From Desulfovibrio sp. (lineage in GTDB: Bacteria > Desulfobacterota > Desulfovibrionia > Desulfovibrionales > Desulfovibrionaceae), in contig JAQVZK010000024.1 in NCBI GenBank assembly GCA_028708195.1, positions 1-13,372 of the forward strand: a stretch of DNA of 13,372 bases. The letters run 5' to 3'. Positions 8,685 to 13,372 of this stretch are shown one piece after another. Positions within the stretch are counted from its first letter, which is position 1. Every line of letters begins with the position of its first letter. Made by a program: the position numbers and the translations under genes. The notes below the pieces were generated by a model. That model had not been told where the DNA came from. It saw only the letters and a program-made list of their open reading frames with translations, and did no database searches.

Positions 8685-10142
8685 CTAAGCCGGAACAGCT
8701 CCGCCCCGTGACTCCAGCAGGTGCAGGAGTTCGGCGGTTTTGTCTTCCAGCAGGGCGCGGTTGCCGCGGCTTTCCACATTGAGGCGCAGCAGCGGTTCGG
8801 TATTGGACATGCGCAGGTTGAAGCGCCAGTCTGTAAATTCCAGATTCACGCCATCCATGCTGTCCTCGTGGAGGGCATGGGGGGCGTACTGTTCCCGCAC
8901 AAGCTGCATAAGGGCGGGGGCATCCTGCACCCGGCGGTTGATTTCGCCGCTGCACGGATAGGCGGCCATGCGCTCGGCCACAAGTTCGGCGAGGGTACGG
9001 CCCGTGCGGTGCAGCAAAACAGCCACCAGCAGCCAGGGCAGCATGCCCGAATCACAGTAGGCAAAGTCCCGAAAATAGTGGTGGGCGCTCATTTCGCCGC
9101 CGTATACGGCGTCTTCGGCCCGCATGCGTTCCTTCATGAACGCATGGCCTGTTTTGCCCATAACAGGCTGGCCGCCTGCGGCCAGCACCATTTCGCGGGT
9201 GTTCCAGTAAACGCGCGTGTCGTGCACCACCTTGCCGCCGGGAGCGCGGCGCAGCAGTTCCTGAGCCAGCAGGCCGATGCAGTAATAGCCTTCAATAAAA
9301 TTGCCGTCGCCGTCATAAAAAAAGCAGCGGTCAAAATCTCCGTCCCAGGCAATGCCCATATCCGCTCCGGCCTCGCGCACGGCAGCGGCAGTGGCGGCGC
9401 GGCGTTCGGGCAAAAGCGGATTGGGTACGCCGTTGGGAAACGAGCCGTCAGGCTCCATATGCAGGCAGGTGAAATCAAAGGGCAGGGCGGTCACCAGATC
9501 GCGCAACACAAGGCCCGCGCAACCGTTGCCCGCATCGGCCACAATTTTAAGAGGCTTGCGCCCCGGAGCCGCGCCAAGCTGCCCCGCGCCGCTGTAGTCG
9601 AGCAACCAGCGTACATAGTCGGCCCGAAAGGACGCCTCGCGCAGCGCAGGAGATGCTGCATCCGCAGCGCGGGGATGATCGCCGCCCGCCAGCAGTGCCG
9701 CCACCCTGTCGCGCAGGGCAAACAGGCCGGAATCGCCGCTTACGGGAATGGCCCCGCCGCGTACCAGTTTGAAGCCGTTTTCGTCCGCCGGATTATGGCT
9801 GCCGGTGATCATGATGCCTGCGTCAAAGGGGCCGTCAGCAGCCGGATTGGTGGTCTGTCTGCTGACCTGGCTTGCGGTCTGGCTGGCGGCGGCATAATAA
9901 ATTTCTTCCGTGCCGCAAAGGCCGATATCCGTCACACTGGCCCCGGCCTCGCGCAGACCGTTTGCCAGTGCGTCGCGCAGAAGAGGTCCGGAAAGGCGGG
10001 CGTCGCGCCCCAGTACAACGTTGTTTGCGGGCAGCACTTCCGCCACGGCCCGCCCAAGGGCATGTGCCAGGGGGGCATTCAGGACATCAGGCACGCGGCC
10101 ACGGATATCGTAGGCTTTAAAGCAGGGAAGAAGAGAGCTCAT
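8685..10142 (-). CDS. manB: Phosphomannomutase / phosphoglucomutase
   Basis: Interconverts hexose-6-phosphate and hexose-1-phosphate (mannose, possibly also glucose) in the cytoplasm, giving ManC its mannose-1-P. The 485-residue protein shows all four alpha-D-phosphohexomutase landmarks. These are the phosphoserine loop TGSHNP with Ser115, the magnesium loop DGDFDR (267-272), the sugar-binding loop GGEMSAHH (348-355), and the phosphate-binding RMSNTEP (444-450). The N-terminus FKAYDIRG is also typical. ATG 10142 is chosen over TTG 10187 because AAGGAA sits five to six bases upstream and the start leaves a normal N-terminus. A strong promoter lies at 10202-10231. It is high in GC compared with the gtr-like genes next to it. 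Dual specificity, as in AlgC, is likely but cannot be read from the sequence. Confidence 0.95.
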   Translation of the reverse strand: MSSLLPCFKAYDIRGRVPDVLNAPLAHALGRAVAEVLPANNVVLGRDARLSGPLLRDALANGLREAGASVTDIGLCGTEEIYYAAASQTASQVSRQTTNPAADGPFDAGIMITGSHNPADENGFKLVRGGAIPVSGDSGLFALRDRVAALLAGGDHPRAADAASPALREASFRADYVRWLLDYSGAGQLGAAPGRKPLKIVADAGNGCAGLVLRDLVTALPFDFTCLHMEPDGSFPNGVPNPLLPERRAATAAAVREAGADMGIAWDGDFDRCFFYDGDGNFIEGYYCIGLLAQELLRRAPGGKVVHDTRVYWNTREMVLAAGGQPVMGKTGHAFMKERMRAEDAVYGGEMSAHHYFRDFAYCDSGMLPWLLVAVLLHRTGRTLAELVAERMAAYPCSGEINRRVQDAPALMQLVREQYAPHALHEDSMDGVNLEFTDWRFNLRMSNTEPLLRLNVESRGNRALLEDKTAELLHLLESRGGAVPA

Positions 10143-10201
10143 GCGGTTCCTTGGCTTTGGCGCGCTGGGCGTGACTATCGAAAACAAGTATTGTGGACGG
10201 C

Positions 10202-10231
10202 ATTATACCCAATTTGAAAGGCCTTTGCCAA
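10202..10231 (-). promoter_or_regulatory. Sigma70-type promoter of the phosphomannomutase gene
   Basis: On the minus strand TTGGCA (10226-10231) and a consensus TATAAT (10202-10207) are separated by 18 bases. Transcription would begin near 10195, giving a leader of roughly 50 bases before the ATG at 10142. Confidence 0.72.
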
Positions 10232-10332
10232 GCCTGTTTTTGCCACAGCACAGTAAAGCAGCAGGAAAGTCGATGGTATTCTACTTACGCGCAGGCTGTG
10301 AATCAAGACGACTGAAAGCTATATTACAAATT

Positions 10333-10349
10333 TGAAACAGCAGGACCGC
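10333..10349 (+). repeat. Copy 1 of a 17-base repeat shared with the nuclease gene start
   Basis: TGAAACAGCAGGACCGC matches 11187-11203 at 16 of 17 positions. Here it follows a T, giving TTG, in phase with erf 28 codons downstream, so a TTG-initiated reading would begin MKQQDR where the nuclease begins MKQPDR. A second shared 10-mer, TCAAAATACC, occurs at 10353-10362 and 11124-11133. Confidence 0.5.
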
Positions 10350-10415
10350 GTGTCAAAATACCATCAAAATTCTATCTGGTACAGGCAGATCATTTTTCAA
10401 TCACGGAGGAATCTC

Positions 10416-11117
10416 ATGACCCCATACCAATCTGAAAACATCACCGAACTGGCCAAGGCTTTGCTCAACGTGCAACGAACCATGCAACCCATAGTTAAGG
10501 ATGCTGAAAATCCTTTCACCAAAAGCTGGTACGCCAGCCTCAACAGCGTCATGGATGCCTGTCGTGATGCGCTCATCGAAAACGGCATATGGCTGTGTCA
10601 GTATCCTGTGCCAGTGGAGCAGCCCAACTCTCTCGGGCTGGTTACCAAGCTGACCCATGCGGAATCAGGTCAATGGCAAAGTTCCCTTGCTGTTGTTCCC
10701 CTGCCAAAGGCCGACCCGCAGGGCATGGGATCGGCCATGACCTATTGCCGTCGCTACGCTCTAACCGCCATGTTGGGCATGGTCACGGAAGATGATGACG
10801 GCGAGGGAGCGAGAACTGGCCGAAAAACGCCCTCACGTCCGAAATTACCCATAAACGCCTCTGAGGCGCGAAAAGTGGGTTCTCCCGATGCCAACATCAA
10901 AAGCAAGTCTCCAGCCACCTCAAATCGACCAACAGCCAACCTTGAAAAGCTTCCTCCGCTGGAGGGCATAACCTACCAGCAGGTCACGGCCCAGGACGGG
11001 CGGCCCTGCATCATTGCCAGCGGCAACACGCAGGCCAAAAAGGAATTGCTCACAGGTGCAGGCTTCCGCTGGAACCCGCAGAGAAAATTGTGGTGGAAGT
11101 ATGTTGATGCCGCATAG
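10416..11117 (+). CDS. erf: ERF-family single-strand DNA annealing protein
   Basis: Phage-type recombinase that anneals complementary single strands, working with an exonuclease. The 233-residue protein shows the ERF domain at about 5-130: YASLNSVMDACRDALIENGI (39-58) and the hallmark GSAMTYCRRYALTAMLGM (105-122), followed by EDDDG (125-129). Residues 130-185 are a polar, low-complexity linker. The C-terminus carries a small module ending in AGFRWNPQRKLWWKY (215-229), like GFRW/WW motifs found in other phage and conjugation proteins; it may help bind DNA or a partner. ATG 10416 is chosen because GGAGGA (10405-10410) lies five bases before it. A terminator-like hairpin follows the stop, then a nuclease gene, the expected partner. 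An in-frame TTG at 10332 could extend the protein but lacks a ribosome site. Confidence 0.93.
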   Translation: MTPYQSENITELAKALLNVQRTMQPIVKDAENPFTKSWYASLNSVMDACRDALIENGIWLCQYPVPVEQPNSLGLVTKLTHAESGQWQSSLAVVPLPKADPQGMGSAMTYCRRYALTAMLGMVTEDDDGEGARTGRKTPSRPKLPINASEARKVGSPDANIKSKSPATSNRPTANLEKLPPLEGITYQQVTAQDGRPCIIASGNTQAKKELLTGAGFRWNPQRKLWWKYVDAA

Positions 11118-11135
11118 TAAAAATCAAAATACCGA

Positions 11136-11171
11136 GTAAGAGGGCTGCCTGATGGCGGCCCTCTTACTTTT
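11136..11171 (+). terminator. Strong terminator-like hairpin between erf and the nuclease gene
   Basis: GTAAGAGGGC (11136-11145) pairs perfectly with GCCCTCTTAC (11158-11167). Inside, a T-G wobble and a GCC/GGC extension close a four-base TGAT loop, so the stem is about 14 pairs. TTTT follows at 11168-11171. The U-run is short, so termination may be partial. The hairpin lies 18 bases after the erf stop and a few bases before the GGGGGTG ribosome site (11174-11180) of the nuclease gene, so it could set the relative levels of the two proteins or shield the nuclease start. Confidence 0.72.
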
Positions 11172-11185
11172 GTGGGGGTGAAATC

Positions 11186-12349
11186 ATGAAACAGCCGGAC
11201 CGCACGGAAGGCTTGCGTTCGCTAATTCGTCAGGGGTTGCAAGCCGTCTCTCAGCAAAGTACCGCCGCTCATCTGGGCGACAGATCCACCTATGTGGGCA
11301 TGAGCGACATCGGCCAGCATTGGGAATGCCCTCGTGCCGCTCTCGCCCGTAAGGTGATGCCCACGCCGAATAGCCTGGAGCGTCTGCTGACCCTGCAGCG
11401 CGGGCATTGGTTTGAATCCGGGGTTGGCCAGGCTCTGGCATCCCTGAGCCTGCATGTATTGCCCCAGCTTGAGATCAACTGGCAGCATCAGGGCGTACCC
11501 ATCAAGGCACATCTGGATTTTGTGGTGGTCTGGGGTGCGCCCGTCAATGCCATACGGATTCTGGAAGTGAAGAGTACGGACAAGCTGCCTGCTTCGCCGC
11601 ACGATTCCCATCTACTGCAACTGCACGGTCAGCTTGGTCTGCTGACACAAGCCTGGGACAAGCCCGTTTTCAACATACGCGCTGAGGACGGTACGCTTCT
11701 ACATGACAAAATGACCTTTCCGCAACTTTGCCTTGCCCATCTTGGCCTTCAGTTGCCTGCAACTGCTGACAAGACAAGCATGGAGGCTTGGCTGCTCTGC
11801 CTTTCCATGCAGGATGTGACTACCTTTGGTCCTTACACTTTCAATCAGGCCATGCTGGATACGGCTCTTGACCATGCGGTCCAACTCTGGGGCGACCTCA
11901 CGGCCCACCGTGCCGGGAACTTGTCCCTTTCACAGGTAACCTGCGCCCAAGGTTTTTACCCAATCTGTTCGTACTGTGAATACAACGGCGACTGCCCCAA
12001 ATTCCCACAGGGAGTGCAGATGCCGCAATGGGAGCCAGCGCTTGAAAAACTGACTGTCCTCAAGGAACAACGCACGGCTTTGGATAACGAAATCAAAGAA
12101 ATGGAGACGGTGCTCAAGCTGGTTCACCGGCAGTCTGGCACACGGGATTGGGTAGATGCGGGGAAGCACCGCTTTCGCATGTCAGTGGCAGCAGGACGCA
12201 GCACGCTTAATCGCGAAGCCCTGCATGAAGAACTGACCGACATCTTCCGCTTTGAAGGCTTGGGTGACATTGACGTAGATGCCTTGCTTGCCCGCTGCGA
12301 GCGCACGGGTGCGCCTTTCGAGCGATTATTCATTGCACCAATCAACTGA
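11186..12349 (+). CDS. PD-(D/E)XK nuclease with Cas4/AddB-like iron-sulfur cysteines
   Basis: Probable DNA exonuclease that resects ends for the ERF annealing protein. The 387-residue protein has the RecB/Cas4-type core: GHWFE with His74 and Glu77, Asp111 in the HLDF segment, the ExK motif Glu127-Val-Lys129, and a downstream Gln-rich helix (Gln145, Gln149). Cys48 in WECPR and Cys251, Cys254 and Cys260 in CSYCEYNGDCP have the layout of the 4Fe-4S cluster of Cas4 and AddB, with a further Cys243 nearby. Residues about 267-305 look like a coiled coil, and the C-terminal 80 residues recall the tails of phage YqaJ-type nucleases. GGGGGTG (11174-11180) is the ribosome site. No CRISPR array or cas gene is nearby, so a Cas4 adaptation role is unlikely. 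Polarity and substrate are unknown. Confidence 0.9.
   Translation: MKQPDRTEGLRSLIRQGLQAVSQQSTAAHLGDRSTYVGMSDIGQHWECPRAALARKVMPTPNSLERLLTLQRGHWFESGVGQALASLSLHVLPQLEINWQHQGVPIKAHLDFVVVWGAPVNAIRILEVKSTDKLPASPHDSHLLQLHGQLGLLTQAWDKPVFNIRAEDGTLLHDKMTFPQLCLAHLGLQLPATADKTSMEAWLLCLSMQDVTTFGPYTFNQAMLDTALDHAVQLWGDLTAHRAGNLSLSQVTCAQGFYPICSYCEYNGDCPKFPQGVQMPQWEPALEKLTVLKEQRTALDNEIKEMETVLKLVHRQSGTRDWVDAGKHRFRMSVAAGRSTLNREALHEELTDIFRFEGLGDIDVDALLARCERTGAPFERLFIAPIN
11187..11203 (+). repeat. Copy 2 of the 17-base repeat, at the nuclease gene start
   Basis: TGAAACAGCCGGACCGC covers the last two bases of the nuclease start codon and the next five codons. It matches 10333-10349 with one substitution. Homology outside the match is limited to a short AAAT placed with a one-base offset. 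Confidence 0.5.
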
Positions 12350-12367
12350 CATTCAAGGAAATTTACC

Positions 12368-12421
12368 ATGGATATTGTTCTGGCTTGCCCTGTGCCGAAT
12401 CAAAACAGGCGATGGTTTTGA
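12368..12421 (+). CDS. Possible 17-residue peptide or gene remnant after the nuclease
   Basis: AAGGAA at 12355-12360 lies seven bases before an ATG, which opens a frame of 17 codons (MDIVLACPVPNQNRRWF) ending in TGA. The ribosome site is as good as those of the neighbouring genes, but the product is tiny and unrecognised. It could be the first codons of a gene that once continued here and was cut off when the antisense toxin-antitoxin pair arrived, a leader peptide, or chance. After the TGA the same frame continues for 42 codons to a TAG without recognisable protein character. Confidence 0.3.
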   Translation: MDIVLACPVPNQNRRWF

Positions 12422-12468
12422 AACAACCTGCTGGGCATGGTCTTATGCGAAAGATTGCATTCGGCTGA

Positions 12469-12744
12469 TCAGGCTGGGTACTGCCGCGATGTATGCAAGA
12501 CAGCTACAATGCGTATCGCATCCGGTGAACATGTATACACAAGCAAATAGTGTTTATGGACAACAAGCTCACGAGTTCCCTTTACACGCCCTGGCTTACC
12601 TATTTCAGAAAACATCAGCAGTCGACAAGCCTGACTGTTGAACAAGTCATCCAAGGTATCCGCAGCCTGATTATCGTGTTCAAAGATGAAAGCATAAATC
12701 TGTTTTCGGTCTTCTAAGGATTGAGGAGACCAAATCAGATTCAT
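12469..12744 (-). CDS. parE: ParE/RelE-superfamily toxin
   Basis: Toxin of a type II toxin-antitoxin pair. The 91-residue product has the usual size and C-terminal pattern: GTRELVVHKHYLLVYTC (about 56-72), then IRIVAVLHTSRQYP (77-90), the core strands of the family. ParE members act on DNA gyrase, while RelE members cleave ribosome-bound mRNA; the sequence alone does not settle the target, although RQYP endings are frequent in the ParE/YafQ-like branch. It is read after its antitoxin with an ATGA overlap (12741-12744) and has AGAGGG six bases before the ATG. It is antisense to the nuclease and ATPase genes on either side, so it is an independent unit inserted in that module. It appears intact. 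Confidence 0.9.
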   Translation of the reverse strand: MNLIWSPQSLEDRKQIYAFIFEHDNQAADTLDDLFNSQACRLLMFSEIGKPGRVKGTRELVVHKHYLLVYTCSPDAIRIVAVLHTSRQYPA

Positions 12745-13028
12745 AGAGAGCCCTCTCGACTAGTCGCCAGCGAAGATTTAAAGGCCCCCATCTGCGCAAA
12801 AGCCTGTTCCTGTGTCAGGCCACGGCCCGCCTCCAATTCTTGCAATCCGCGCTCCACTTTGCCTTTAAACCACATGTCGTACTGATTTCTACGGACGTCC
12901 TGCTGTACATACTCAGCCATAAATGCTCTCAGAAGCTCAGTATTGTCGCAGGCGTTCTTTTCAGCAACATGCACAAAGGCACTCAACAGACTGGCGTCAA
13001 CAGAAAAACTAACTGTTTGCTCTGACAT
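12741..13028 (-). CDS. Ribbon-helix-helix antitoxin (RelB/DinJ/ParD-like)
   Basis: Antitoxin partner of the ParE-like toxin. From ATG 13028 the product is 95 residues. Residues 3-10 (EQTVSFSV) suit the DNA-binding beta strand, and 12-24 and 28-41 suit the two helices of a ribbon-helix-helix domain. The polar rest, including a GLTQEQAFAQM segment, would bind the toxin. ATG 13028 is chosen because AGGGGG (13034-13039) lies five bases upstream and the longer frame to 13205 runs through the promoter and the divergent gene. The stop overlaps the toxin ATG. Its promoter carries a small inverted repeat, as expected if the complex represses its own transcription. The exact antitoxin subfamily is not certain. 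Confidence 0.86.
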   Translation of the reverse strand: MSEQTVSFSVDASLLSAFVHVAEKNACDNTELLRAFMAEYVQQDVRRNQYDMWFKGKVERGLQELEAGRGLTQEQAFAQMGAFKSSLATSREGSL

Positions 13029-13041
13029 AAATACCCCCTGT

Positions 13042-13056
13042 CTATCAAAAAGATAG
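13042..13056. promoter_or_regulatory. Candidate operator overlapping the toxin-antitoxin promoter -10
   Basis: CTATC-AAAAA-GATAG is a perfect five-base inverted repeat with a five-base centre. It covers the -10 hexamer of the antitoxin promoter, a usual place for the operator of an autoregulating ribbon-helix-helix antitoxin. A looser repeat (TTCGC/GCGAA, 13064-13083) surrounds the -35. Confidence 0.5.
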
Positions 13057-13078
13057 GGCCTTGTTCGCCTTCGGTCAA
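13050..13078 (-). promoter_or_regulatory. Sigma70-type promoter of the toxin-antitoxin operon
   Basis: On the minus strand TTGACC (13073-13078) and TATCTT (13050-13055) are separated by exactly 17 bases. Transcription would start near 13043, just ahead of the AGGGGG ribosome site, leaving a very short leader. Confidence 0.68.
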
Positions 13079-13113
13079 GCGAATAGCACACACAACATGA
13101 AAAGGTGAAAATA

Positions 13114-13372
13114 ATGAAAAATCCTATAATTATTGAAATATCCAACCTCCAGCCCACCGACCTCGACGCCGGGCAGGTTTTCAGCGGCAAGCCCTCCGGC
13201 ACCACGGTAAGAGGCTATGCCGCGCCCACAGCGCACACTCCGGCCCTTGACCCAGGCTACATCTTCCACGAGTCCAGCCGCGACATGGTGGTCTGGTTCG
13301 TAAACCTTCAAGGGCCACAGGGGTCACATGAACCGCTGTACGTATTCTGCCCTACCGGCTGCGGCAAAACAA
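13114..13372 (+). CDS. AAA+ ATPase, CobS-like, 3' end outside window
   Basis: Only the first 86 codons are present. The start is ATG 13114 with AAAGGTG six bases upstream. The visible end carries a P-loop, CPTGCGKT (79-86), that is the canonical GxxxxGKT pattern with Cys in place of the first Gly. The preceding text (DPGYIFHESSRDMVVWF, 46-62) resembles CobS/MoxR-like AAA+ proteins found beside annealing proteins and exonucleases in conjugative elements; that family placement is from memory and moderate in strength. It lies on the same strand as erf and the nuclease and is separated from them by the antisense toxin-antitoxin pair, with which it shares an 85-base divergent leader. The role is probably in element DNA processing. 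Confidence 0.82.
   Translation, partial: MKNPIIIEISNLQPTDLDAGQVFSGKPSGTTVRGYAAPTAHTPALDPGYIFHESSRDMVVWFVNLQGPQGSHEPLYVFCPTGCGKT

Larger units (their letters stand above)
10143..10415. other. Divergent intergenic region joining the polysaccharide locus to the recombination module
   Basis: These 273 bases separate the minus-strand mutase and the plus-strand erf gene. They contain the mutase promoter, a 17-base near-copy of the nuclease gene start (10333-10349) and the erf ribosome site. For erf a TATATT hexamer at about 10319-10324 could be a -10 box, but no matching -35 is present. No tRNA, attachment-site repeat or integrase remnant was recognised. This is the likely edge of an accessory element, or a junction produced by past recombination. 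Confidence 0.5.

Noticed and set aside
8721..10217. A 498-codon open frame on the plus strand
   Set aside because: It is antisense to the phosphomannomutase gene, which has all four family motifs, and runs through its promoter.
11186..12349. Cas4 of a CRISPR-Cas adaptation module
   Set aside because: No cas1, cas2 or repeat array is present, and the neighbours are an annealing protein and an AAA+ ATPase, so a recombination nuclease fits better.
12279..12641. A 120-codon plus-strand frame overlapping the nuclease end and the toxin gene
   Set aside because: It overlaps two better-supported genes and has no recognisable motif.
13029..13205. N-terminal extension of the antitoxin to 13205
   Set aside because: The extension runs through the promoter, the candidate operator and the divergent ATPase start; the ribosome site points to ATG 13028.

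Overview
The window looks like chromosome from a Desulfovibrio-type sulfate-reducing deltaproteobacterium. That is an inference from GC-rich coding sequence, protein style and gene content; there is no rRNA or other marker gene to prove it. It has two parts that meet between about 10143 and 10415.

Part A (1-10142, all minus strand) is a surface-polysaccharide locus. In transcription order it encodes a phosphomannomutase/phosphoglucomutase with its own strong promoter, a three-gene Gtr-like cassette, bifunctional mannose-1-phosphate guanylyltransferase/mannose-6-phosphate isomerase (ManC), GDP-mannose 4,6-dehydratase (Gmd), GDP-L-fucose synthase (Fcl), and an ABC exporter cut by the window edge. 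The Gtr-like cassette comprises a large polytopic membrane protein in the GtrC position, a GtrB/DPM1-like family 2 glycosyltransferase and a GtrA-like flippase. Together these supply GDP-mannose and GDP-L-fucose. The Gtr-like trio probably builds a polyprenyl-phosphate sugar and transfers it to a glycan at the outer face of the inner membrane, and the ABC exporter probably moves lipid-linked glycan. Very short gaps and overlaps (gmd-fcl 6 bp, fcl-ABC ATGA, GT2-GtrA 8 bp) indicate co-transcription.

Part B (10416-13372, mostly plus strand) is an accessory recombination module like those of phages and integrative conjugative elements. It holds an ERF-family single-strand annealing protein, a PD-(D/E)XK nuclease with Cas4/AddB-like iron-sulfur cysteines, and the start of an AAA+ ATPase resembling the CobS-like ATPases of conjugative elements. 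A ParE/RelE-type toxin-antitoxin pair sits on the minus strand between nuclease and ATPase, with a well-formed promoter and a small palindrome overlapping its -10. A strong terminator-like hairpin lies between the annealing protein and the nuclease.

No tRNA, rRNA, CRISPR array, transposase or integrase was found. The most interesting items are the unrecognised GtrC-position enzyme, the pairing of ERF with a four-cysteine nuclease, the C-terminal GFRW module on ERF, the antisense toxin-antitoxin insertion, and a 16/17-base repeat joining the erf leader to the nuclease start.
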